DNA from: TMED14 sp003507115
Lineage (GTDB): Bacteria > Bacteroidota > Bacteroidia > Flavobacteriales > Schleiferiaceae
Assembly (NCBI GenBank): GCA_943787925.1
Contig: CALSOH010000002.1
Location: 620,001-684,000 of the forward strand
Reading direction: 5' to 3'
DNA length: 64,000 bases
In this document: in pieces, positions 22,591-32,545 of the stretch
Layout: each line of letters starts with the position of its first letter
How positions within the stretch are numbered: position 1 is the stretch's first letter
The notes under the pieces: generated by a model
Told to the model about the DNA's origin: nothing
Databases searched by the model: none
The model's input: the letters and a program-made list of their open reading frames with translations, nothing else
Program-made: the position numbers and the translations under genes

Positions 22591-22700
22591 GGCTTGAGGG
22601 CTTGAGGGCTTGAGGGCTTGAGGGCTTGAGGGCTTGAGGGCTTGAGGGCTTGAGGGCTTGAGGGCTTGAGGGCTTGAGGGCTTGAGGGCTTGAGGGCTTG
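22591..22700. repeat. 8-bp tandem repeat (GGCTTGAG), 13.75 copies
   Basis: A perfect head-to-tail array of GGCTTGAG covers 110 bp, beginning at the base after the TBDT stop codon. No copy differs, which implies recent slippage expansion. The unit is one base different from GGCTAGAG, the unit seen in the related element at 48465. It forms the left arm of the larger intergenic element 22591-22892. Confidence 0.97.
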
Positions 22701-22892
22701 GCAAGAAAACGGAAAGTCCCGGCGCGCAGCGAAGGTCCACCACTTTATTTAAGTGTAAAAGAGAATAAACGTTTAAGCAAATAGGCTACAGCGCGAAGCG
22801 CGAGCCCTCTAGCTTTCTAGCCACAGCGCGAAGCGCGAGCCCTCTAGCCTCCTAGCTCTCTAGCTAACCAGCTCCCTAGCCACCTAGCCATT
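22701..22892. repeat. Dispersed intergenic element, copy A: 105-bp core plus C-rich right arm
   Basis: The core at 22709-22813 aligns without gaps to 48553-48657, with about 15 mismatches in 105 bp by hand count. Shared blocks include GGCGCGCAGCGAAGGTCCAC, GTAAAAGAGA, AAACGTTTAAGC and CAGCGCGAAGCGCGAGC. The last block contains GCGAAGC, a sequence known to form an exceptionally stable mini-hairpin. In this copy, CAGCGCGAAGCGCGAGCCCT plus CTAGC occurs twice (22789 and 22824 onward). The right arm (to about 22892) is made of CTCTAGC / CCTAGC words, roughly complementary to the left-arm unit. There is no reading frame of note. The remainder to 22938 holds the promoter of the next gene. Confidence 0.85.
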
Positions 22893-22913
22893 TTCTCGGC
22901 CCGGTATTTGTAC

Positions 22914-22921
22914 TAGGTTTG
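22914..22921 (+). promoter_or_regulatory. Bacteroidota -7 promoter element
   Basis: TAGGTTTG matches TAnnTTTG and ends 17 bp before the ATG at 22939. It lies just outside repeat element A, so the downstream gene has its own promoter. Confidence 0.6.
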
Positions 22922-22938
22922 GGGTAAACCCCCACCCT

Positions 22939-23589
22939 ATGAAACTCTCCTATGTTTGGGTCCTTGTCGCCCTGTTCGCCTCCGTCTCTCTTTCAGCCCA
23001 AACGACCACCCGCCACCACGAACTCGGCATCCAACTGGAGCAGTCCTATGGCTTCATGTATGGGGTACCGATGAACTTTAAGACACTCTACAAGGTGGGG
23101 GCCTCCGACAAAGCCGTTTGGCGCTTCCAAGTGGGGAATATGCAGTTTGGACGCAATTACTATGAACCCAGCCAGCAACGCTCTTCATGGATAAGCATGG
23201 GTGGTTCTATTGGCCGAGAGTGGCGAAAGGAAATGAATGCCGATTTGCGCTTCTTCCATGGGCCCCTAATCGGCGCCGAAATGAGCATGAGCCGTTCCGT
23301 CTCCGAGGTGCCCCCTGGAACGGACAACAACTATTTTTACATTATGCCAAACCTCATTTATGTGCTTGGCATTCAATACCGCATCAACCCCGCTCTGTAT
23401 GTCGCCGCGGAAATCCATCCCGGCATCAACACACAATTCAATTACAACGATGGCAACTGGTCGCCCAACCGCTACATGTCCGGAGGGATGAATGGCCAAT
23501 CGGCACTCTTGTCAGTAGCCTACCAATTTGAAACGTATAAAAAGGGCAAGACCAGGAAGGCGCGCGGGATCGTTCAAACTCCGGAATAA
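22939..23589 (+). CDS. Exported protein, probably an outer-membrane beta-barrel, function unknown
   Basis: A 216-residue protein with a signal peptide (MKLSYVWVLVALFASVSLSA, cleavage near AQ). The mature region alternates hydrophobic and polar residues with many aromatic and glycine positions (VWRFQVGNMQFGRNYY, WISMGGSIGREWRKEMNADL, YFYIMPNLIYVLGIQYRI, ALYVAAEIHPGINTQFNY). This is the pattern of an eight- to ten-strand barrel like Bacteroidota PorT-like or OMP_b-brl proteins. It ends in a basic tail (KKGKTRKARG), unusual for a barrel. I do not recognise a specific family. It is monocistronic and convergent with glmS. Confidence 0.7.
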   Translation: MKLSYVWVLVALFASVSLSAQTTTRHHELGIQLEQSYGFMYGVPMNFKTLYKVGASDKAVWRFQVGNMQFGRNYYEPSQQRSSWISMGGSIGREWRKEMNADLRFFHGPLIGAEMSMSRSVSEVPPGTDNNYFYIMPNLIYVLGIQYRINPALYVAAEIHPGINTQFNYNDGNWSPNRYMSGGMNGQSALLSVAYQFETYKKGKTRKARGIVQTPE

Positions 23590-23676
23590 CCTCCATGCCA
23601 CGTCTGGCGTGCCTCCGACCAAGGTTGAGAGGGGAGAACCTCCTCGTATATGCCCTTGAACCCTTCGAGCGTCTCC

Positions 23677-25512
<1,836 letters not shown>

Positions 25513-25545
25513 AAGCAGGTAGTTTTGGTGCTAAACGGGTGAGGT

Positions 25546-26856
25546 TTAGCGAGGTTTGGTTACGTACAAATCTAAGCGAATCGGATCAAATGGATCCAAA
25601 TTGCCATTGAGGACCGCTCGGGCTGCCGAGGAGGACATGCGGTCGGGCACCAACAAAATCTTGGCCTCCGCCGAATCTTTTCCGCTGAGCCATTGTTGCA
25701 CAAACTTGGTGATTTCCAGTGTGTACGCGCGATCTCGGAGGACAGAACTCACCACCAAGTCGCCACCGGGGTTGCCATTGAGGTATTCCGTGAGGAGGCG
25801 GCGGTCATTTCCTTCGATTAATAATGCGGTTAATTTGACCGGCGTGGCATAGGACAAAGCGGAGCCTTCCCGGACGGGAATGCGCAATTCGGCGTAGTTC
25901 ACAAAGTAATTCGAGTCCTGGATCGCTTTCAAACCGACTAAATCCACGACCGTCACCGCGCCCCCCATGCCCTGCACGTAGGTAGTGATTTCGCCTGCCA
26001 CCGTGTCTTGGGTGGTGAGGTCAAATTCGGCTTGGCTCTTGTCAAAGGCAAAGCTGTTTACCGAGTTCACCACATTCCACGCCAACAAATCGTAGACACC
26101 GTAGCCAGGACCCACCGTGTCCGTGCGCAAACTGTCATTCGTGAAGAAGAAGCGGACGCGCATGTCTTGGTCGCCTGGGGAGAACTGGTAGATGGCCTTG
26201 TTCCCAGCGTGTCCTTGGACATAGAATCCGCGGAAATACTCCAAAAAGGCCGTGTTACTCTGGAAGTTACCGCTGGTGGTGTCCACCGCAGCATCCACAA
26301 TCGTCGATTGGAAAAACGCGGTATTCAATCGCAAGCCAATGACCTCGTTCGGCGCGCCCATGCCCGGAAGTCGACGTTTACGTCCAGGCTGGGGTTGAAT
26401 CACCGTATCCGCCAGGACCGTCGATCCCGTAAAGACCGAGCTACCGTAGAACATACTATCGCTGCTAAGATGCTGGTCCAAATGACTCACCGTCAAGCCA
26501 AACGGGGCTGAGGTGTCTCCGTAGAAGCCAACGAACGGCAGATACATAAAGACGGAATCCACCGTGGCACTATCGCCAAAGTCTGGACCGATAGTGCTCA
26601 AGATGATTTGGGTGGCAAAACTGGCCGTCGCCTCCCCGAATACGGGATCTACATACGATCCCAGCATGAGAAAGGACGGCTTCATGGTGAATAGCGAGTC
26701 GAAGGGCTCGGTATAACTCACCACCGACACGCTTTCGAGCTTGCCAATTTTGAGCGCGTTTTGGTCGACGAAGTCCAAGCCTATTTCTCCCGTGTTCCGT
26801 TCACACGAAGCCAGGCCAATCAGGGCGATGCCCAAAACGGTGAAGGATATACGCAT
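25546..26856 (-). CDS. DUF4270 family lipoprotein
   Basis: A 436-residue lipoprotein (MRISFTVLGIALIGLASCER, lipobox GLASC) of the DUF4270 family, which is confined to Bacteroidota and has no known function. The family's opening (IGLDFVDQNALKIGK...SYTEPFDSLFT...LMLGSYVDPVFGEATASFAT) and closing features (RDRAYTLEITKFVQQWLSGK, followed by ILLVPDRMSSSAARAVLNG) are clear. The closing Ala-Ile/Leu-Val-Pro and R-A-V-L-N-G segment is typical. It sits between a glycogen-synthase-like gene (7-bp gap) and glmS (33-bp gap). This order, next to panC, recurs in Flavobacteriia and suggests an envelope or sugar-metabolism link. Confidence 0.9.
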   Translation of the reverse strand: MRISFTVLGIALIGLASCERNTGEIGLDFVDQNALKIGKLESVSVVSYTEPFDSLFTMKPSFLMLGSYVDPVFGEATASFATQIILSTIGPDFGDSATVDSVFMYLPFVGFYGDTSAPFGLTVSHLDQHLSSDSMFYGSSVFTGSTVLADTVIQPQPGRKRRLPGMGAPNEVIGLRLNTAFFQSTIVDAAVDTTSGNFQSNTAFLEYFRGFYVQGHAGNKAIYQFSPGDQDMRVRFFFTNDSLRTDTVGPGYGVYDLLAWNVVNSVNSFAFDKSQAEFDLTTQDTVAGEITTYVQGMGGAVTVVDLVGLKAIQDSNYFVNYAELRIPVREGSALSYATPVKLTALLIEGNDRRLLTEYLNGNPGGDLVVSSVLRDRAYTLEITKFVQQWLSGKDSAEAKILLVPDRMSSSAARAVLNGNLDPFDPIRLDLYVTKPR

Positions 26857-26863
26857 GGGAACC

Positions 26864-27664
26864 TTACGCGAAAAGGGACTCGTAGAATGCGCCTAGGGCC
26901 CCGGGATCTGTCAGATAGGGTGCTCCATCATGTATCGGGACACCCGCCGCCTTGGCGGCGTCCAATTGCGTGGACGGAACATCCGGGGTCATTTGAAGTA
27001 CGGCATCCACGTGTGCCACGGCACCGGCATACAGGTTGTCCGCAGTTGGGGTTTTAAAGGCATCCATGTTGGACAGCCCGTCAAACTCCATGCCGCGGGA
27101 TAATCCGCCATCGAGACTTCCTTCGAAGCCATCGCCAAACAAGCTGTAAACCAACTTGGTATCCTTAAAATGAGGGTCGTCTCCATTGAATTGACGGATA
27201 TACGCCGGCATGGGCGTACTCATCCAGCCCATAAAGTGAACCACATCGGGTTGCCAGCCCAGTTTTTTAATCGTTTCAATGACGCTCTTGGAGAAGAACA
27301 AACTGCGCTCTCCATTGTCCGCATAGAAGGTATTATCCTTGTCTACTAGGGTGCCTTTGCGCTTGAAATAGTCTTCGTTGTCGATGAAATACACTTGGAT
27401 TCGAGCACCGGGCACTGAGGCCACCTTGATGATCAAAGGCTGATCCAAGTCGTTGATTACCACATTGATGCCACTAAGTCGAATCACCTCATGTAACTGA
27501 TGGCGGCGCTCATTAATGGTCCCAAAGCGCGGCATGAAGACCCGAATCTCATTGCCTTGCTCATTCATTTTCTTCGGGAATGCCAAACCTGCCTTGGATA
27601 GCGGACTATCTGGAAAGTAGGGTTTAATCTCATGTGAGATATAGAGGATGCGTCGTTTCGCCAT
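26864..27664 (-). CDS. Glycogen/starch synthase-like protein (N-terminal catalytic half only)
   Basis: A 266-residue protein matching the N-terminal Rossmann domain of GT5 glycogen synthases: ILYISHEIKPYFPDSPLSKA, GNEIRVFMPRFGTINERRHQ, and DVVHFMGWMSTPMPAYIRQF. The C-terminal nucleotide-sugar-binding domain (KTGGL region) is absent, so it is about half the length of true GlgA. This short form is usual in Flavobacteriia and is not a local truncation. Whether it is catalytic is unknown. It starts 5 bp after a TACCTTTG promoter element and heads the DUF4270-glmS transcript, divergent from panC. Confidence 0.85.
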   Translation of the reverse strand: MAKRRILYISHEIKPYFPDSPLSKAGLAFPKKMNEQGNEIRVFMPRFGTINERRHQLHEVIRLSGINVVINDLDQPLIIKVASVPGARIQVYFIDNEDYFKRKGTLVDKDNTFYADNGERSLFFSKSVIETIKKLGWQPDVVHFMGWMSTPMPAYIRQFNGDDPHFKDTKLVYSLFGDGFEGSLDGGLSRGMEFDGLSNMDAFKTPTADNLYAGAVAHVDAVLQMTPDVPSTQLDAAKAAGVPIHDGAPYLTDPGALGAFYESLFA

Positions 27665-27669
27665 TGCGG

Positions 27670-27677
27670 CAAAGGTA
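27670..27677 (-). promoter_or_regulatory. Bacteroidota -7 promoter element, glycogen-synthase-like operon
   Basis: On the minus strand this reads TACCTTTG, a perfect TAnnTTTG match, 5 bp before the ATG at 27664. The transcript would be leaderless or nearly so. Confidence 0.55.
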
Positions 27678-27737
27678 CGAAATTTTGCCTCGAGCGCTCA
27701 TTTTCCCGCATTCTAGCGGTAGTTTTAGCCCCGGTCT

Positions 27738-28637
27738 ATGGATATTTTACGGCTTTCTTCACACTCCGAATGGATTCGATCCCGCGAAAGCCTCCCAAAA
27801 GGGCAGCGTATCGGGTTTGTTCCGACTATGGGAGCCCTCCATACGGGCCATTTGGCCTTGGTGGAACAAGCCCGCGAAACGTGTGATTTTGTGGTGGCCA
27901 GCATCTTTGTGAACCCCACGCAATTCAATAATTCTGAAGACTTTGCCGCCTATCCGCTGGACCTAGAAAACGACCTCCTCGCACTGGAATCAGCTGGCTG
28001 CTCTGCCGCCTACTTTCCATCGGTGTCCGAAGTTTATCCTCACGGGGCCAAATCCCGCGCCATGGACCTTGGAGGCCTCGATACTGTCCTCGAAGGGGCC
28101 CTGCGCCCCGGCCATTTTCAAGGCGTTGCCACGGTGGTGGATCGGCTCTTTGATTTGATTCAGCCAGATGTCGCCTTTTTTGGCCAAAAAGACTACCAAC
28201 AAGTCAAAGTGATTGAGCGCGTGGCCGCCCTCCGCGGAGGCCAACCGCACATCGTGGCTTGCCCTATCGTTCGGGAGCCCCACGGCCTCGCCATGTCCTC
28301 CCGGAACCGCCGCCTCAGCCCCACACAGCGCGAGGCGGCTGCGGCGATCTTCCAAGCCTTGCGCTTTGCCGAAGCGGAATTGCGCGAATTCCCTGTTCCG
28401 CCGCGTGCCCTCAAGCTCGAGATGCGCCGCATCATCCAAGAGTCCGGCGTCTTGCAGGTCGAATCCATCGATTTTGCCCTGGCCCACAGCCTCACGCCCA
28501 TCACGGATGGCGAGGCCTACCTGGACCGCTATCCAGAGCCGGTTCAAGCCTTTGTCTCAGCCTATGCCGGGGAGGTGCGCCTAATTGATACCCACCGAAT
28601 TGTGGCGGAAGGGCATGTGCCCGACTCCGAGGTCTGA
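27738..28637 (+). CDS. panC: Pantoate--beta-alanine ligase
   Basis: Joins pantoate and beta-alanine to make pantothenate. It has 299 residues. The nucleotidyltransferase motif GFVPTMGALHTGHLALVEQA (HxGH) and the downstream VNPTQFNNSEDFAAYP, HFQGVATVV, FGQKDYQQ and SRNRRLSPTQR (KMSKS-equivalent region) are intact. panD follows 96 bp downstream and supplies beta-alanine, so both arms of the pathway's end are encoded together. Confidence 0.97.
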   Translation: MDILRLSSHSEWIRSRESLPKGQRIGFVPTMGALHTGHLALVEQARETCDFVVASIFVNPTQFNNSEDFAAYPLDLENDLLALESAGCSAAYFPSVSEVYPHGAKSRAMDLGGLDTVLEGALRPGHFQGVATVVDRLFDLIQPDVAFFGQKDYQQVKVIERVAALRGGQPHIVACPIVREPHGLAMSSRNRRLSPTQREAAAAIFQALRFAEAELREFPVPPRALKLEMRRIIQESGVLQVESIDFALAHSLTPITDGEAYLDRYPEPVQAFVSAYAGEVRLIDTHRIVAEGHVPDSEV

Positions 28638-28718
28638 CCCCCGAATCCCGGCCATTCCGCCTGAACTTCTGCCCCATTCTCGGGTTCGATATGGCTGGGA
28701 AACCTGGGGTACATCCCC

Positions 28719-28726
28719 TACTTTTG
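28719..28726 (+). promoter_or_regulatory. Bacteroidota -7 promoter element for panD
   Basis: TACTTTTG matches TAnnTTTG and ends 7 bp before the panD ATG, implying a very short leader. It suggests that panD, the flippase-like gene and radA can be transcribed separately from panC. Confidence 0.6.
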
Positions 28727-28733
28727 CGCCGCC

Positions 28734-29084
28734 ATGACGATTGAAGTACTCTACAGCAAAATTCACCGCGTTCGGGTTACCGGCGCAGACCTGAACTACA
28801 TCGGCTCGATCACCATCGATCGCAACCTCGCCACAGCGGCCCATTTGGTCGAAGGACAGAAGGTGAGCATCGTTAACATCAATAATGGCGAACGCTTGGA
28901 TACCTATGTCATCTATGGGGCACCCGACAGTGGAGAAATCACGTTGAACGGTCCCGCGGCGCGGAAAGTGCAAAAAGATGACCTCATTATCATCATTTCC
29001 TACGCGGCGATGACCGTGGAGGAGGCAAAGTCCTACCAGCCCGTCGTACTTTTCCCCGACGAATCAACCAACCGACTCAACTAA
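28734..29084 (+). CDS. panD: Aspartate 1-decarboxylase proenzyme
   Basis: Decarboxylates aspartate to beta-alanine for PanC. It has 116 residues. The self-processing site Gly-Ser is in LNYIGSITIDRNL (serine becomes the pyruvoyl group), with the conserved KIHRVRVTGADL before it and NGERLDTYVIYG after. It ends 7 bp before the membrane-protein gene at 29092. Confidence 0.96.
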   Translation: MTIEVLYSKIHRVRVTGADLNYIGSITIDRNLATAAHLVEGQKVSIVNINNGERLDTYVIYGAPDSGEITLNGPAARKVQKDDLIIIISYAAMTVEEAKSYQPVVLFPDESTNRLN

Positions 29085-29091
29085 CCTCTCT

Positions 29092-30087
29092 ATGGCAAAA
29101 ATTGCTCTCCCCGGATGGCTTCGAACGACGGGGTTTGCCCTTTTCGCCGTGGGCTTGCTCTACTTCGCGTTTGATGGCGTGGATCTTCAAACGGTCTGGA
29201 CGTCGGCCCAAGAAGCCCATTGGGGTTGGATTGGTCTGAGTGTGGCCCTAGGCTATATCGCCATACTCAGTCGAGGACAGCGTTGGACCTATGTGCTGAA
29301 ACACTTGGGTTATTCCACGAGCATGTGGCGTGCCGTCCATGCCACGGGCATCGGATACCTCGTAAACATGGCCATTCCCCGGGCCGGGGAGGTCGCCCGC
29401 GCCACGGCGCTCCATCGCGCCGAAAAGATTCCCGTGAATGTCCTTATCGGAACCATCGTGATTGAACGAACCATCGATTTGGTGATGATGGCGGGGCTCT
29501 TGGGCTTGGCCTTCTTGGGTGCCTCGGAAGAGCTGAGTGCCCTGATCGACATCACGCAACAGAATGCCGATGGCAGCCCCAAAGAAGCGGGATTCCCCTG
29601 GGGTCCGATTATCGGCTACCTCCTCCTTGCATCCGCCCTCGGGGCCTTCCTCTTCCGAAAGCGCATTCAAGCCAGCCCTTTCTATGCCAAACTCCGCGAG
29701 TTTCTCCGAGGCATGTTGGAGGGCATCAAGGCCGTGGGGCAGCTTGAAAATAAATGGGCCTTTTGGGCGCACACGTTCTTTATCTGGGGCTGCTACTACT
29801 TCATGGTGTATGTCTGCTTTTTTGCCATGCCCTTCACCTTTCATTTCTCCCCAGCCCAAGGCCTCTTTGTTATGATGGCTGCGAGCTTGGGCATCTTAAT
29901 TCCTGTTCCTGGCGGCGTCGGGGCCTACCACTATTTGGTGGCCATGGCCCTCGTGGTGCTAGGCCTGCCCTATGCCCAAGGCCTCGCCTTTGCGACCATT
30001 GTCCATGCGGCCCAAGCCTTTATGCTTTTGAGTTCAGGCGTCATTGGGCTGATTGGGTTGTCTGCGAAAAAAGGCCGAACTTCCTAA
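29092..30087 (+). CDS. Lysylphosphatidylglycerol synthase transmembrane-region (UPF0104/flippase-like) protein
   Basis: A 331-residue integral membrane protein with about eight segments, of the flippase-like/UPF0104 family that includes the membrane half of MprF. The family signature SRGQRWTYVLKHLGYSTSMW, GYLVNMAIPRAGEVARATAL (the N-x-x-x-P-x-R-x-G-E element) and PVPGGVGAYHYLVAMALVVL is visible. No catalytic lysyl-transferase domain is attached. A lipid-translocation role is inferred from the family. It lies between panD and radA (1-bp gap) in one transcript. Confidence 0.9.
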   Translation: MAKIALPGWLRTTGFALFAVGLLYFAFDGVDLQTVWTSAQEAHWGWIGLSVALGYIAILSRGQRWTYVLKHLGYSTSMWRAVHATGIGYLVNMAIPRAGEVARATALHRAEKIPVNVLIGTIVIERTIDLVMMAGLLGLAFLGASEELSALIDITQQNADGSPKEAGFPWGPIIGYLLLASALGAFLFRKRIQASPFYAKLREFLRGMLEGIKAVGQLENKWAFWAHTFFIWGCYYFMVYVCFFAMPFTFHFSPAQGLFVMMAASLGILIPVPGGVGAYHYLVAMALVVLGLPYAQGLAFATIVHAAQAFMLLSSGVIGLIGLSAKKGRTS

Positions 30088-30088
30088 C

Positions 30089-31453
30089 ATGGCCAAGACA
30101 AAGAAAGCCTGGTTCTGCCAGTCCTGCGGAACACAGCATCCCCAGTGGATGGGCCAATGCAAGTCCTGCCATGCGTGGAACACCTTAGTCGAGGAAGTCC
30201 TCGAGCGCGAGAGCGCCCCCACCTCCTGGGCGGACCCCCAGGCGGGCCTAGAGCGCGCTAAAGCGATGCCTCTTTCCGAGGTGGACCGCCACGCTGAACA
30301 GCGTCACGCCACGGGCGATGCCGAGTTGGACCGCGTTTTGGGAGGCGGGCTCGTTCCAGGTAGTATTGTTTTGCTCGGGGGCGAACCCGGCATTGGCAAG
30401 TCCACCCTCCTTCTCCAAATTGCCCTCGGACTCGGCGAAAAAGTCTTGTACGTGAGCGGTGAGGAAAGTGCCCAGCAAATCCGGATGCGCGCAGAGCGCG
30501 TGGGTCTGCAGGGTAAAGGCTGCCACGTGCTTGCCGAAACCTCCACTGCCAAAATTTTGCAATCGGCCGAACAGCTCAAGCCCTCCGTGTTGATTGTAGA
30601 CTCCATCCAGACAGCCCACAACCCGCAATTGGATTCGGCCGCAGGGTCGGTTTCCCAGATTCGCGAAGCCACGGCCGAATTCCTGCGCTACGCCAAAGCC
30701 CGCCACGTTCCGGTCATTTTGGTCGGGCACATCACTAAAGATGGCCACTTAGCGGGACCCAAGGTCTTGGAGCACATGGTCGACGTTGTGCTGCAATTTG
30801 AAGGCGACCGCCACCACCTCTTCCGCATGCTTCGCGCCCTCAAAAACCGATTTGGGAGCACCCAAGAATTGGGCATTTATCAAATGCATGGCCATGGACT
30901 CCAGGGCGTCGCCAATCCCAGTGGATTGCTTCTGGGCCAGCGCGAAGAGGGCCTCAGTGGATCCGCCGTGGGCATCCCCTCCGAAGGCATGCAACCCTTG
31001 CTGGTGGAGGTCCAAGCCCTCGTCAGTTCGGCCGTCTACGGCACGCCACAACGGGCCTGTACGGGTTTTGATACCCGCCGTCTCAATATGCTTTTGGCGG
31101 TCCTCGAAAAGCGCTGCGGCTTCCGATTGGGGGCCAAAGATGTCTTCCTCAATGTCACCGGAGGGCTACGCGTGGAGGACCCCGCCTTGGACCTCGCTGT
31201 TTGTGCAGCCATTCTCTCGAGCAACGCAGACATCCCCATTCCCTCCGGAATGGCCTTTGCGGCGGAGGTAGGTTTGGGCGGAGAAATTCGGCCCGTTCAC
31301 CGCATTGAGCAACGCATCAATGAGGCAGGGAAACTCGGATTTGACCACGTATTCTGTGCGCGGCAAAATGGCGTGAATGCCGGAACCATGCAGGGCGTGC
31401 AAGTCGTCCCGGTTCGCCGCATGGAAGATCTCGTCACGGCCTTGTTTGGCTAA
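30089..31453 (+). CDS. radA: DNA repair protein RadA (Sms)
   Basis: A DnaB-like helicase that drives branch migration during recombination. It has 454 residues from the ATG at 30089 (MAKTKKAWFCQSCGTQHPQW); an ATG at 30053 falls inside the upstream gene. The N-terminal four-cysteine zinc finger is C10-C13 with C24-C27. Walker A is GGEPGIGKST (about residues 97-106), Walker B LIVDSIQTA, the RadA-specific KNRFGST motif is present, and a Lon-like C-terminal domain begins at about 310 (RLNMLLAVLEKRCGFRLGAK). It starts one base after the preceding gene's stop codon. Confidence 0.97.
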   Translation: MAKTKKAWFCQSCGTQHPQWMGQCKSCHAWNTLVEEVLERESAPTSWADPQAGLERAKAMPLSEVDRHAEQRHATGDAELDRVLGGGLVPGSIVLLGGEPGIGKSTLLLQIALGLGEKVLYVSGEESAQQIRMRAERVGLQGKGCHVLAETSTAKILQSAEQLKPSVLIVDSIQTAHNPQLDSAAGSVSQIREATAEFLRYAKARHVPVILVGHITKDGHLAGPKVLEHMVDVVLQFEGDRHHLFRMLRALKNRFGSTQELGIYQMHGHGLQGVANPSGLLLGQREEGLSGSAVGIPSEGMQPLLVEVQALVSSAVYGTPQRACTGFDTRRLNMLLAVLEKRCGFRLGAKDVFLNVTGGLRVEDPALDLAVCAAILSSNADIPIPSGMAFAAEVGLGGEIRPVHRIEQRINEAGKLGFDHVFCARQNGVNAGTMQGVQVVPVRRMEDLVTALFG

Positions 31454-31545
31454 GACGGTTACGGGACACCGGGGCCCTTTTCTACAAACGTTGATGGCGC
31501 GCCAGGCCACATGGGGCTGCGAGCGCTATGCGGCTAGAACGGCGA

Positions 31546-32529
31546 TTAGTTCCCGACCAAATTGACCAGCTCGTCGAGATTCGGCGTGATGATGATCTCG
31601 GTACGGCGGTTGCGCGCTTTGTTCTCGGGGGTATCGTTGGCGGCCACGGGCATAAATTCACCCCGTCCAGCCGCTTGGACCCGTTGGGGCTCAATGCCCT
31701 TGTTGACCAAGATTTTCACCACGGAGGTGGCGCGCATGACGCTCAAATCCCAGTTGTCTTTAACACTCGTCTTGCCGAAGTAGGCATCATCGTCCGTGTG
31801 GCCTTCAACGGCAATGCGGAGATCTTTATTCTCGGCAAGCACCTTGGCCAGTTGGGCCAGCGCCGCAGCGCCATCTGCCTGTACGTCCCAGGAGCCCGAG
31901 GCAAACATGAGGCGGTTATCGAGGCTGACATAGACCTGGCCATTGCGCATTGAGACGGTGAGGCCGCGGTTTTCAAATCCCAGAAGGGCATCGGCAATGC
32001 GTTGGCGGAAATAGGCGGCGGTCGAGTCCTTGCGAGCCAATAAGCTTTCGAGTTCATTCACCCGAGCTGCGCGCTGCTTGAGGGCGGCTTCCACAGCGAT
32101 CAAGCGGTCTTGCTCGCGCTTGAGGGAGTCTTCCTTGCTGGCCAGTCGGCGGGCAATTTTTTCCATCTGCTCGAGCATGGCCTTGTTTTCACGCAAGTTG
32201 GCTGCCGCGAGCGAATTGTTATTCTTTAAAGCGTAGTCATAGTTCGCCTCCAAATCGGTGTAGGCCCGCAGCAACGTGCGGTACTGGGATCCCTGAGAGG
32301 TGGTGTCGCGGAGCAAGGAGGAAAAGGCCTCTTCGATGCGAAGGCGCTTCGCTTCGCATTCGACCAAGGCCGTGGATGCCTTGTCGGTACGCACTTTCAT
32401 GGCTTCATTTTCTGCCACGACTTGGTCGTAGCTCGTTTGCAATTCGGCATGTACTTTGGGCGAAACACAGGAAACGGCCAAAGCGGCGGGCAGAGCGGCA
32501 AGAAGGAGGAGGCGGGATACAGAACGCAT
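31546..32529 (-). CDS. OmpA-family lipoprotein with coiled coil
   Basis: About 327 residues from the ATG at 32529 (MRSVSRLLLLAALPAALAVSC, lipobox AVSC). A long coiled coil covers about residues 35-185 (ELQTSYDQVVAENEAMKVRT ... KQRAARVNELESLLARKDST). A C-terminal OmpA peptidoglycan-binding domain follows (LMFASGSWDVQADGAAALAQ, VEGHTDDDAY, NWDLSVMRATSVVKIL, NRRTEIIITPN) with the usual Asp and Arg. It is a Pal-like tether between outer membrane and wall with a spacer. xth ends 16 bp upstream on the same strand, so it is co-transcribed. Confidence 0.92.
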   Translation of the reverse strand: MRSVSRLLLLAALPAALAVSCVSPKVHAELQTSYDQVVAENEAMKVRTDKASTALVECEAKRLRIEEAFSSLLRDTTSQGSQYRTLLRAYTDLEANYDYALKNNNSLAAANLRENKAMLEQMEKIARRLASKEDSLKREQDRLIAVEAALKQRAARVNELESLLARKDSTAAYFRQRIADALLGFENRGLTVSMRNGQVYVSLDNRLMFASGSWDVQADGAAALAQLAKVLAENKDLRIAVEGHTDDDAYFGKTSVKDNWDLSVMRATSVVKILVNKGIEPQRVQAAGRGEFMPVAANDTPENKARNRRTEIIITPNLDELVNLVGN

Positions 32530-32545
32530 AGCGAAGGGGTGAGGT

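Noticed and set aside
22591..22700. CRISPR array
   Set aside because: The units are 8 bp head to tail with no spacers, and no cas gene is in the window.
21472..22743. 423-residue minus-strand frame with PSSPQALK repeats
   Set aside because: It is antisense to the TonB-dependent receptor and reads into the GGCTTGAG array. It has no family resemblance, and the repeat alone creates the periodic peptide.
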